This document shows, piece by piece, positions 7,857-15,892 of a stretch of DNA of 64,000 nucleotides. The notes below the pieces were generated by a model that did no database searches, was not told where the DNA came from, and saw only the letters and a program-made list of their open reading frames with translations. Numbering within the stretch: the first letter of the stretch is position 1; every line of letters starts with the position of its first letter. A program made the translations under genes and the position numbers. The DNA is from Sphingobium fuliginis (GTDB taxonomy: Bacteria > Pseudomonadota > Alphaproteobacteria > Sphingomonadales > Sphingomonadaceae), in the NCBI RefSeq assembly GCF_004152845.1, contig NZ_SEON01000001.1, positions 916,513 to 980,512 on the forward strand. The letters are read 5' to 3'.

Positions 7857-8525
7857 TCACTCTCCCTTGTTCATGGACGCCTTGAGCGCGGCCAGTTCGG
7901 CATCGACCTTGTCGCTGGCCTTCAGCTCGGCAATCTCTTCCTCCAGCGTCTTGGGCTGGGCGCCAAGACCCATGGCGTCCGCGCGGCCTTCGGCCATGTC
8001 GACCCGCCGTTCCAGCATGTCGAAGCGGGCGAAGGCGTCGTTCACCTTCTCGCCGGCATAGGCTTCGCGGACGCGCAGGCGATTCTGGGCGCTTTCCATG
8101 CGGGTCACAAGGCTGTTCTGGCGGGCGCGCGCCTCGCGCAGCTTGGCCTGGAGCTTTGCGATGTCCTCTTCGGAGGCGCGCAGCGCTTCGTCCAGCACCC
8201 CGATCTCATGGGAAAGCTGCTCCGCCATGTCGGCTGCCTTCTGCTTTTCCACCAGCGCGGCCTTGGCAAGGTCTTCGCGGTCCTTGCTGAGCGCGAGCTG
8301 GGCCTTTTCCGTCCAGCTGTCCTGCAGGCCCTGAAGCTTGGCGATGTGGCGCCGCATTTCCTTCTGGTCGGCGATGGTGCGGGCAGCAGAGGCGCGCACC
8401 TCGACCAGCGTCTCCTCCATTTCGAGGATGATCATGCGGATCATCTTCGCCGGGTCTTCCGCCCGGTCGAGCAGGTCGGTGACATTGGCGGCGATGATGT
8501 CGCGGGTGCGGGAGAAAATACCCAT
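7857..8525 (-). CDS. pspA: Phage shock protein A (ESCRT-III/IM30 family)
   Basis: A 222-aa, almost wholly helical coiled-coil protein of the PspA/IM30 family. The N-terminus MGIFSRTRDIIAANVTDLLD is the amphipathic membrane-binding helix; EDPAKMIRMIILEMEETLVE follows as in all PspAs. It stabilises damaged inner membrane as oligomers and, when not recruited there, binds and inhibits PspF. AGGAG lies nine bases upstream of the start. Length equals that of the Escherichia coli protein (222 aa). It is the second gene after the sigma-54 promoter, behind the 57-aa reading frame. Confidence 0.96.
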   Translation of the reverse strand: MGIFSRTRDIIAANVTDLLDRAEDPAKMIRMIILEMEETLVEVRASAARTIADQKEMRRHIAKLQGLQDSWTEKAQLALSKDREDLAKAALVEKQKAADMAEQLSHEIGVLDEALRASEEDIAKLQAKLREARARQNSLVTRMESAQNRLRVREAYAGEKVNDAFARFDMLERRVDMAEGRADAMGLGAQPKTLEEEIAELKASDKVDAELAALKASMNKGE

Positions 8526-8563
8526 TTGAACTTCACTCCTGGTACGAACTTGTTAGGCAGGCC

Positions 8564-8737
8564 TTACGCCAGATAGTGCAAGGCTGCGGGGCATTCCTTG
8601 TTCGCGAGCATCGGGATTTCGCTGGCGCGGGCCGGGCCGACCGCCGAAAGGATCAGGGTCGATCCGAACAGGACGGAGGCGATGGCGACGGACAGGAACT
8701 GGCCGATTTCGCGAACGCTGTTGCTTTGCTTTTCCAT
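8564..8737 (-). CDS. 57-aa membrane peptide, first gene of the psp operon
   Basis: A 57-aa product, MEKQSNSVREIGQFLSVAIA then SVLFGSTLILSAVGPARASE, with one hydrophobic helix (about 13-36) that could be a membrane anchor or a signal peptide cut after ARA. A perfect AGGAG sits seven bases before the ATG at 8737, arguing for translation. It lies between the sigma-54 promoter and pspA, so it is the first protein made on induction. A cysteine is present in NKECPAAL. I do not recognise a named family. It may be a small Psp effector. Confidence 0.7.
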   Translation of the reverse strand: MEKQSNSVREIGQFLSVAIASVLFGSTLILSAVGPARASEIPMLANKECPAALHYLA

Positions 8738-8806
8738 GATAAACTCCTGAACCTTGGCCTTCGTCGATGTGCCGCTTGATGCGTCAGCGGCTTCGCTTTC
8801 CAACTT

Positions 8807-8822
8807 TGCAGAAGCCGTGCCA
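8807..8822 (-). promoter_or_regulatory. sigma-54 promoter of the psp operon
   Basis: The minus strand reads TGGCACGGCTTCTGCA: the -24 element TGGCAC and a -12 element CTGCA at the exact sigma-54 spacing (one base from consensus TGGCACG-N4-TTGCA). Transcription would begin near 8796, about 60 bases before the 57-aa gene. An imperfect dyad at about 8825-8850 is a plausible PspF binding site. Confidence 0.85.
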
Positions 8823-8912
8823 ATTTGCGGAAATGACGGAATTTCGCGGTTTTTTACGATTGTCCGAATATTGGGCTTGCCGAAAGATGGGAAATTTCAC
8901 CATAAGTTGGGG

Positions 8913-9929
8913 ATGGAGAAAAATACCCAGTTCGTCGGCCAGTCGCTGGCCTTTCTGGATGCGGTCGAGCAGGCCGGGCGGGCGGCAGAACTCAACCGGC
9001 CGGTCCTGGTCATCGGCGAACGCGGGACCGGCAAGGAACTGATCGCCGAGCGCCTTCACCACCTCTCGCCGCGCTGGGACGAACCGCTGATCGTCATGAA
9101 CTGCGCGGCCCTGCCCGAAACGCTGATCGAGGCGGAACTGTTCGGCCATGAACAGGGCGCGTTTACGGGCGCGGCGCGGGCGCGGGCGGGGCGGTTCGAG
9201 GAAGCCGATGGCGGCACGCTGTTTCTGGACGAGCTGGGCACGCTGTCCATGGCGGCGCAGGAGCGGCTGCTGCGGGTCATCGAATATGGCGAGGTGACGC
9301 GGATCGGGGCGTCGAAGCCCATGACCGTCGACGTGCGGATCGTCGCGGCGACCAATGAGGATTTGCCCGCCGCCGCCGATGCCGGGCGGTTCCGGCCCGA
9401 CCTGCTGGACCGGCTGAGCTTCGAGGTGATCACCTTGCCGCCGCTGCGGGCGCGGGAGGGGGATGTCGCGGTGCTGGCCGATCATTTCGGGCGGCGCATG
9501 GCGGCGGAGATCGGCTGGCCGCAATGGCCGGGCTTTTCCGCCGCCTGCATGGCCGAGCTGGAGGCGCATGACTGGCCCGGCAATGTGCGCGAGCTGCGCA
9601 ATGTGGTGGAACGGGCCGTCTATCGCTGGAATGAGCCCGGGCGGCCGGTCGCGGCGATCGTGTTCGATCCCTTCGCCTCGCCGTGGAAGCCCAAGGCGTT
9701 GATGCCGGCAAGGGTGGAGGCGGAGGCGGGTCCGTCAGCCGTCCAGATAGCGAACGGCCATGACGCGATCACCGACCTCAAATCCGCCGTCGATGCGCAT
9801 GAGGCCGCCATCGTGCGGGCGGCGCTGGAGCGCTACCGCTACAACCAGCGCGCGACGGCGAAGGGATTGGGGCTGACCTATGACCAGCTTCGCCATTGCA
9901 TGAAGAAACATGGGTTGAGCGCGGGGTAG
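8913..9929 (+). CDS. pspF: PspF, sigma-54 enhancer-binding activator
   Basis: A 338-aa AAA+ activator without a receiver domain, as in PspF. It has Walker A GERGTGKE (about 34-41), the sigma-54-contacting GAFTGA loop at 82-87, GGTLFLDELGTL (Walker B), arginine-finger region RFRPDLLDRLSFEVITLPPL, and a C-terminal Fis-type helix-turn-helix ending ATAKGLGLTYDQLRHCMKKH. It drives the sigma-54 promoter on the opposite strand 90 bases away. The ATG at 8913 was chosen because upstream in-frame codons run into the promoter region. The family is normally held inactive by PspA. Confidence 0.94.
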   Translation: MEKNTQFVGQSLAFLDAVEQAGRAAELNRPVLVIGERGTGKELIAERLHHLSPRWDEPLIVMNCAALPETLIEAELFGHEQGAFTGAARARAGRFEEADGGTLFLDELGTLSMAAQERLLRVIEYGEVTRIGASKPMTVDVRIVAATNEDLPAAADAGRFRPDLLDRLSFEVITLPPLRAREGDVAVLADHFGRRMAAEIGWPQWPGFSAACMAELEAHDWPGNVRELRNVVERAVYRWNEPGRPVAAIVFDPFASPWKPKALMPARVEAEAGPSAVQIANGHDAITDLKSAVDAHEAAIVRAALERYRYNQRATAKGLGLTYDQLRHCMKKHGLSAG

Positions 9930-9930
9930 C

Positions 9931-9961
9931 CACCTCCCGCAAGCGGGACGGGCTGGAGGTG
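9931..9961. terminator. stem-loop after pspF
   Basis: Outer arms cacctcc and ggaggtg enclose an inner cccgc/gcggg hairpin, starting one base after the pspF stop codon. No T-run follows. Confidence 0.4.
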
Positions 9962-10034
9962 GGGGTGGGCATGCCGCGCCAGCGGCAATTTGCAACTGAG
10001 GACAGAAGCTCGCTCCGCTCGCGCCCACCCCTAA

Positions 10035-10056
10035 CCCCTCCCGTCTACGGGAGGGG
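10035..10056. terminator. 9-bp hairpin between convergent pspF and the hydroxyacyl-CoA dehydrogenase
   Basis: Perfect arms cccctcccg and cgggagggg with a 4-base loop, 13 bases beyond the dehydrogenase stop codon. It is similar in sequence to the hairpin at 6148, so it may be a recurring intergenic repeat rather than a dedicated terminator. Confidence 0.45.
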
Positions 10057-10069
10057 GACTATTGTCCTC

Positions 10070-10948
10070 TTAACGCGTCGGCACGGGCTCCGCGCCCGAA
10101 TAATCGTAAAAGCCCTTGCCGGTCTTCCGCCCGAGCCAGCCCGCCTCGACATATTTCACCAGCAGCGGCGCGGGGCGATATTTGGGATCGCCGGTCGTGT
10201 TCTGCAGCACCTTGCAGATTTCCAGGCAGGTATCGAGGCCGATGAAATCCGCCAGCGTCAGCGGACCCATGGGATGGTTGAGGCCCAGCATCGCGCCCTT
10301 GTCGATGTCGACCACGCTGCCCACGCCCTCGCCCAGCGCGAACACCGCCTCGTTGAGCATCGGCAGCAGGATGCGGTTCACCACGAAGCCCGGCGCGTCG
10401 AAGGCATGGACGACCTGCTTGCCCAGGCTGGCGGCGAATGCTTCCACCGCGCTCACCGTCTCCGCGCTGGTGGCGAGGCCGCGAATGACCTCGACCAGCG
10501 CCATGACCGGCACCGGGTTGAAGAAATGCACGCCCACGAAGCGCCCCGCATCGGGCGCCGCCTGCGCCAGCCGGGTGATCGGGATGGAGGAGGTGTTGGA
10601 GGCGAGGATCGCATCGCCGGCCAGCAGGGCGCCGACATTGGCGAAGATCGAACGCTTGATCTCTTCCCGCTCGGTCGCGGCTTCGATCACCAACTGGCAG
10701 GCGGCCAGCGGCGCGACTTCGCCCACCGGCGTGATCCGGGCGATGGCTGCGTCGGCGTCGGCCTGCGCCAGCTTGCCCTTTTCCACAGCCTTTGCGAGTT
10801 GACGGATGATGCCGTCGCGGCCCTTCTGCGCGCGGGGCAGATCGATGTCGGACAGGATCACCTCATAGCCCGCCTGCGCCGCCACCTGCGCGATGCCCGC
10901 GCCCATCTGGCCCGCGCCGATCACGCCCACGGTCCGAATATCCGTCAT
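10070..10948 (-). CDS. 3-hydroxybutyryl-CoA dehydrogenase
   Basis: A 292-aa NAD(P)-dependent 3-hydroxyacyl-CoA dehydrogenase. The Rossmann motif is [20 protein letters not shown] (about 7-26). Downstream come [15 protein letters not shown], the catalytic His in [13 protein letters not shown] and [14 protein letters not shown]. The size (about 290 aa, no fused hydratase) fits the stand-alone short enzyme used in butyrate, polyhydroxybutyrate or fatty-acid metabolism rather than FadB. GGAGG precedes the ATG at 10948. It is divergent from ybgC and convergent with pspF, so it appears monocistronic. Confidence 0.92.
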   Translation of the reverse strand: MTDIRTVGVIGAGQMGAGIAQVAAQAGYEVILSDIDLPRAQKGRDGIIRQLAKAVEKGKLAQADADAAIARITPVGEVAPLAACQLVIEAATEREEIKRSIFANVGALLAGDAILASNTSSIPITRLAQAAPDAGRFVGVHFFNPVPVMALVEVIRGLATSAETVSAVEAFAASLGKQVVHAFDAPGFVVNRILLPMLNEAVFALGEGVGSVVDIDKGAMLGLNHPMGPLTLADFIGLDTCLEICKVLQNTTGDPKYRPAPLLVKYVEAGWLGRKTGKGFYDYSGAEPVPTR

Positions 10949-11127
10949 TGCCGAAACCCTCCTGCACTGAATCCTGTTCGCCGTCCCCGTAGCGCCATGG
11001 CAGGCGGGCCGCCAGAGCTTCCGCACGGGCGAAAGCGGACGGAAAGCCCCGGACGGTCGGCGGAGCGCTGATCTTTCTGTGATTTCCCGCTTTGCGCCGC
11101 GCCTGCTTGATGGTTAAAAGCCCCGGC

Positions 11128-11598
11128 ATGTCCGTTTCAGACCTGCTGCCCGCGCCGGCGACCGGAAGGTTCATTGCCGCCGTGCATCACTTCCCGCTGC
11201 GCGTCTATTTCGAGGACACCGATCTGTCCGGCCTCGTCTATCACGCCAATTATCTACGCTATATGGAGCGGGCGCGGTCGGACATGCTGCGCATCGCGGG
11301 GATCGACCAGCGCGGCAATCTGGAGGGGGGAGAGGGCGTCTATGCCGTCACCGACCTTCAGCTCCATTACCGCCGCCCCGCCCGGCTGGACGATGACCTG
11401 ATGGTCGTGAGCCGCGTCACCAAAGTCGGCGCCGCTTCATGTTCCATTCATCAGACGGTCATGCGCGATGGGGAAATACTGACGCAAGGCGATGTTTCCG
11501 TCGCCTTCCTGACGCCCCAGGGCCGCCCGCGCCGGCAACCCAAGCCCTGGACCGACATTTTCAGCCGTTTGATGAGAGGGGAAGACATCAACCCATGA
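11128..11598 (+). CDS. ybgC: YbgC-type acyl-CoA thioesterase
   Basis: A 156-aa hot-dog thioesterase of the YbgC/4-hydroxybenzoyl-CoA family. The active-site block VYFEDTDLSGLVYHANYLRY holds the catalytic Asp at about residue 32. It is the standard first gene of the tol-pal cluster. Its stop overlaps the tolQ ATG (ATGA at 11595-11598). The start at 11128 leaves an N-terminal extension of about 20 aa; earlier in-frame starts exist at 11092 and 11110 and cannot be excluded. The family acts on acyl-CoA or acyl-ACP linked to phospholipid metabolism, cytoplasmic. Confidence 0.9.
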   Translation: MSVSDLLPAPATGRFIAAVHHFPLRVYFEDTDLSGLVYHANYLRYMERARSDMLRIAGIDQRGNLEGGEGVYAVTDLQLHYRRPARLDDDLMVVSRVTKVGAASCSIHQTVMRDGEILTQGDVSVAFLTPQGRPRRQPKPWTDIFSRLMRGEDINP

Positions 11599-12314
11599 GC
11601 CTTTCGATGCCCGACGTTGGCCTTGCGGTCGGCAATGCCGCGCAAGCCGCCACCATTTCGCCGCTGGCCCTGTTCCTTCAGGCCGACATCGTCGTGAAGG
11701 TGGTGATGCTGGGCCTGCTGCTGGCCAGCATCTGGACCTGGGCGATGATCATCGGCTTCAGCTTCACCCTGCGCAAGGCGAGCCGGCAGAGCCGGGCGTT
11801 CGAGCAGGATTTCTGGAAGGCGGAGGATATAGACCGCTTCTATGAAGCCCGCGGCAAGGCGGAATTCCCCGCCGCCAGGGTGATGGCTGCGGGCGTCACC
11901 GAATGGCGACGCTCCACCGCGCAGAAGGTGATCGACCGGGAGGGCACCCGCGACCGGCTGTCGACCGCCATGTCCAGCACCATCGCGGCGGAGGTCGACC
12001 GGCTGTCGGACCGGCTGAACATCCTGGCCACCATCGGGTCGGTCGCGCCCTTCGTCGGGCTGTTCGGCACGGTATGGGGCATCATGCGGGCCTTCACCAG
12101 CATCGCGGCGGAGCAGAACAGCAGCCTGGCGGTCGTGGCGCCGGGCATTGCGGAGGCGCTGTTCGCCACCGCCATCGGCCTGTTCGCGGCGATCCCGGCG
12201 GTGATCGCCTACAACCGCTTCAGCCATGGCATCAACCGGATGGAATCGGGGCTGACGCGCTTTGCCGACGGCTTCTATTCGACGCTGAGCCGCGAGCTGG
12301 AGGCGCAGCGGTGA
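11595..12314 (+). CDS. tolQ: TolQ, proton-channel subunit of Tol-Pal
   Basis: A 239-aa MotA/TolQ/ExbB-family inner-membrane protein. There is one helix near residues 30-52 (IVVKVVMLGLLLASIWTWAM) and two more in the C-terminal half, including ATIGSVAPFVGLFGTVWGIM and IAEALFATAIGLFAAIPAVI. TolQ and TolR use the proton gradient to energise TolA, which pulls the outer membrane inward during division. The start overlaps the ybgC stop. AGAGGAG after its stop serves tolR. Length and motif order are normal. Confidence 0.95.
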   Translation: MSLSMPDVGLAVGNAAQAATISPLALFLQADIVVKVVMLGLLLASIWTWAMIIGFSFTLRKASRQSRAFEQDFWKAEDIDRFYEARGKAEFPAARVMAAGVTEWRRSTAQKVIDREGTRDRLSTAMSSTIAAEVDRLSDRLNILATIGSVAPFVGLFGTVWGIMRAFTSIAAEQNSSLAVVAPGIAEALFATAIGLFAAIPAVIAYNRFSHGINRMESGLTRFADGFYSTLSRELEAQR

Positions 12315-12336
12315 CGGGTGAAAGAGGAGCGCGCTG

Positions 12337-12804
<468 letters not shown>

Positions 12805-12822
12805 GGGCCATAGGTCGTGGCG

Positions 12823-13785
12823 ATGGATCGCGCGGAGAAAATCGGCCTTGGCGTGGCGACGGCGGGACATGTCCTGCTGTTCGGCCTGCTGTCGTCCGGC
12901 TTTCTGGCCACTCCCAACCCCCTGAAGCTCAATTCGCCGCCGATGGACGTCAGCCTGGTGGATGAGGTGGCGCTGAAGTCGACGGCGCCGCAGGTTTCGA
13001 CGCAGCCGCCCCCGCCCAGCGTCGCGCCGGAGCAAGGGCCGACCGAGGATGCCGCGCCTGCGCCGGAACCCGAACCGGCGCCGCAGCCCGAACCGACCCC
13101 GGCGCCGCCGGCTCCCCGGCCCGCGCCGCCCAAGCCGGTGGCAAAGCCAGCGCCGCCCAAGCCCGCGCCCGCTCCGCCGAAGAAGGATATGCCCGCCGCC
13201 AAGCCGAAGCCCAAGCCGGCGGCGGAAAAACCCGCCCCCGCCAAGTCCAAGCCTGCGCCGGAAAAACCCAAGCCAGCCGCCGCCGCGCCCGCCAAGGCGT
13301 CGCAGAAGCCCGCCGCCAGGCCCAGGTCCGACGCGCCTGCCCGCGCTTCGGGACAGGGCAAGGCGGACAAGCCCAAGGGATCGCTGCTGGGCAAGGATTT
13401 CCTGAAGGGCATCGACACCGAGGATGACGCGCCGCGCAAGCCCGCGCCGGCGCCCGCCGCCGCCATGGGCCCCGCGCAGAAGGCCGCGCTGGACGCGGAA
13501 ATCCGCCGCCAGCTCAAGCCCTATTGGAAATCCCCGAGCGGCGCGGACATCGAACAGCTTCGCACCTTCGTCGACGTGCAGCTTGCCCGCGACGGTTCGC
13601 TCGCGGGGCAGCCGCAGGTCGTCAACACCACCGGCATCACCGCCAGCAACCGCACGCAGGTGACGCTGCATCAGGAACTGGCGGTGAAGGCGATCCGCCT
13701 GGCCGCGCCGTTCAAGCTGCCGCCCGCTCTTTATGATGGCTGGAAATCCCTCCGCATCTCCTTCGACAAGAGGCTATCGCAATGA
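12823..13785 (+). CDS. tolA: TolA, periplasm-spanning Tol-Pal linker
   Basis: A 320-aa protein with an N-terminal membrane helix (LGVATAGHVLLFGLLSSGFL), a long Pro/Ala/Lys-rich central region (about 60-200) and a folded C-terminal domain beginning near QKAALDAEIRRQLKPYWKSP and ending LRISFDKRLSQ. It bridges TolQR to TolB/Pal. The central region is low-complexity, with repeated PAPPKP and KPKPAA units, as in alphaproteobacterial TolA. A GTG two codons earlier is possible; the AGG spacing fits the ATG at 12823. The stop overlaps the tolB start in ATGA. Confidence 0.9.
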   Translation: MDRAEKIGLGVATAGHVLLFGLLSSGFLATPNPLKLNSPPMDVSLVDEVALKSTAPQVSTQPPPPSVAPEQGPTEDAAPAPEPEPAPQPEPTPAPPAPRPAPPKPVAKPAPPKPAPAPPKKDMPAAKPKPKPAAEKPAPAKSKPAPEKPKPAAAAPAKASQKPAARPRSDAPARASGQGKADKPKGSLLGKDFLKGIDTEDDAPRKPAPAPAAAMGPAQKAALDAEIRRQLKPYWKSPSGADIEQLRTFVDVQLARDGSLAGQPQVVNTTGITASNRTQVTLHQELAVKAIRLAAPFKLPPALYDGWKSLRISFDKRLSQ

Positions 13786-15131
13786 CCCGACCCTTCAGGA
13801 CAGGAAAGGCCCGAGCCATGTTCGGCGCCACGCTGGGGGCGCTGCTGCTGGCGTTCGCGCCCGCCGCTTCCGCGCAGCTCAGCGTCGATGTGACGGACGA
13901 ATCCTCCTCCAACCTCAAGATCGTCGTCCCCGCGCTGCCGGCGCAGGCGGAAGTCTCCACGCCCGCAGGCGGTTCCACCGAACTGGGCCGCAAGATCGCC
14001 GAGGTGATCGCCGCCGACCTCAAGGGGTCGGGCCTGTTCGATCCCTCCGGCCCCGGCGGCATCCCGACCATCGCCTTTCCCGAAGTCACCAATCCCGCCT
14101 ACGATAAATGGGGCGCCTATCAGGCGCTGGTGCAGGGCTTCGTCCGCACCACCGGGGGCGAGGCGGACATCACCGTCGGCTGCTATCTCTACGACGTGGC
14201 GCTGAAGCAGGAACTGACGCGGCAGGGCTATGTCGTCGCGCCCCGCGACTGGCGGCGGGCCGCGCATAAATGCGCCGACGCCATCTATGCGCGCCTGTCG
14301 GGGGAAAGCCCCTTCTTCGACAGCCGCATCGCCTATATCGCGGAAAGCGGTCCCAAGGGGAACCGCACCAAGCGCCTCGCCATCATGGATTCGGACGGCG
14401 CGAACCACCGTTTCATCACCAATGGCCAGTCGATCGCGCTGACGCCGCGCTTTTCGCCCGACTACAAGTCGATCGTCTATGTGAGCTACCTGAACAACCG
14501 GGTCCGCATCTATGTCTATGACATCGGCACGGGACGGCAGCGGCTGGTGACGGAAAGCAACAATCCGACCTTCGCGCCGCGCTGGTCGCCCGACGGCCGC
14601 AACATCCTCTTTTCCATGGCGATCGCCGGCAATACGGACATCTATCGCGTTTCGGCCAGCGGCGGCGCGCCCGTGCGCCTGACCACGGCGCCGGGCATCG
14701 ATGTCGGCGGCAGCTATTCGCCCGACGGCCGCCAGATCGTCTTCGAAAGCGACCGCTCCGGCAGCCAGCAGATCTATGTCATGAACGCCGACGGTTCGGG
14801 CCAGCGCCGGATCAGCCATGGCGGCGGCCGCTATGCGACGCCCGAATGGAGCCCCCGCGGCGACCTGATCGCCTTCACCAAGATTTCGGGCGACTTCAAG
14901 ATCGCGGTCATGACGCCGACCGGCGACAATGAGCGCATCCTGACCAATGGCTGGCAGGATGAGCAGCCGAGCTGGTCGCCCAATGGCCGCGTGCTGCAAT
15001 ATTTCCGCACCACGCCGGGCCGGGAGGGCAGCAGCCAGGTTTGGCAGGTCGACCTGACCGGCGTGAACGAACGGCGCATACCGACGCCGCTCAGCGGTTC
15101 GGACCCGGCCTGGGGGCCCTTGCTGCCCTGA
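13782..15131 (+). CDS. tolB: TolB, periplasmic beta-propeller
   Basis: A 449-aa protein with signal peptide (MFGATLGALLLAFAPAASAQ after a short basic extension), an N-terminal TolB domain and a six-bladed propeller. The propeller shows repeated WSPDG-type units: WSPDGRNILFS, YSPDGRQIVFES, WSPRGDLIAFT and WSPNGRVLQYF. It binds Pal and TolA. The ATG overlaps the tolA stop. A second in-frame ATG 12 codons in would give a more usual signal peptide length, so the exact start is open. Confidence 0.94.
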   Translation: MTRPFRTGKARAMFGATLGALLLAFAPAASAQLSVDVTDESSSNLKIVVPALPAQAEVSTPAGGSTELGRKIAEVIAADLKGSGLFDPSGPGGIPTIAFPEVTNPAYDKWGAYQALVQGFVRTTGGEADITVGCYLYDVALKQELTRQGYVVAPRDWRRAAHKCADAIYARLSGESPFFDSRIAYIAESGPKGNRTKRLAIMDSDGANHRFITNGQSIALTPRFSPDYKSIVYVSYLNNRVRIYVYDIGTGRQRLVTESNNPTFAPRWSPDGRNILFSMAIAGNTDIYRVSASGGAPVRLTTAPGIDVGGSYSPDGRQIVFESDRSGSQQIYVMNADGSGQRRISHGGGRYATPEWSPRGDLIAFTKISGDFKIAVMTPTGDNERILTNGWQDEQPSWSPNGRVLQYFRTTPGREGSSQVWQVDLTGVNERRIPTPLSGSDPAWGPLLP

Positions 15132-15245
15132 TATGCGCGGCCATCCCACTCAGGGCGGACTGCCCACGCTCCTGATCTGCATTATATCGGAACCGAATCG
15201 TCCCGACTGCGTAACGACTTTCAGACCATGTTGAGGAGCAACCCG

Positions 15246-15758
15246 ATGAAACTATCCCGTCCCCTGCTGATGGCGACCGCCGTCATAGCCCTTGCCGCCT
15301 GCTCCAAGAAGCCGCCGCAGGAACTGCCGCCTGCCCCCGGCGGCGACGGTTCGGCCCAGACCGGCGGACCGGCGACGCCTTCGGGCCCGGTCAAGGGCAG
15401 CCAGGAGGATTTCGTGGCTTCCGTCTCGTCGGACCGCATCCTGTTCGACACCGACCAATATGATGTCGACGCGCAGGATCAGCAGATACTGCAGAGCCAG
15501 GCCGCCTGGCTGCAACAGAACCCCAATGTCCGCGTGACCATAGAGGGTCATGCCGACGAGCGCGGCACCCGCGACTATAATATCGCCTTGGGCGAGCGCC
15601 GCGCCAATGCGGCGAAGAACTATCTCGCGTCGCTGGGCATCGACGCCGGCCGCATCACCACCGTCAGCTATGGCAAGGAACGCCCCGCCGCCCTGGGTTC
15701 GGACGAAGCGGCCTGGGCGCAGAACCGCCGCGCGGTGACGGTCACCGTCCAATATTGA
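15246..15758 (+). CDS. pal: Pal, peptidoglycan-associated lipoprotein
   Basis: A 170-aa outer-membrane lipoprotein with signal [20 protein letters not shown] (lipid-modified Cys19) and an OmpA-like peptidoglycan-binding domain. That domain includes [20 protein letters not shown] and [21 protein letters not shown] lies eight bases before the ATG at 15246. A 114-base gap separates it from tolB, so it may also have its own promoter. The usual cpoB/ybgF gene does not follow; the next gene is on the other strand. Confidence 0.96.
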   Translation: MKLSRPLLMATAVIALAACSKKPPQELPPAPGGDGSAQTGGPATPSGPVKGSQEDFVASVSSDRILFDTDQYDVDAQDQQILQSQAAWLQQNPNVRVTIEGHADERGTRDYNIALGERRANAAKNYLASLGIDAGRITTVSYGKERPAALGSDEAAWAQNRRAVTVTVQY

Positions 15759-15792
15759 TCCCGTGAAGCATTGGAGTCTCAACAGCTCCATG

Positions 15793-15819
15793 ACCCGCCG
15801 GTCCCCAGGATCGGCGGGT
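15793..15819 (+). terminator. terminator of the tol-pal operon
   Basis: Arms acccgccg and cggcgggt with an 11-base loop, followed by gttctttt, 34 bases after the pal stop. Confidence 0.75.
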
Positions 15820-15892
15820 GTTCTTTTCCCCGTCTGAATGGCAGCCAGTTCCCGCGCAGGAGCATGTTGCGCCCTGATCTGGTCAAACCAGC

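Noticed and set aside
15132..15245. possible missing cpoB/ybgF next to pal
   Set aside because: No reading frame of the right kind exists beside pal; the gene is elsewhere or absent and cannot be claimed.
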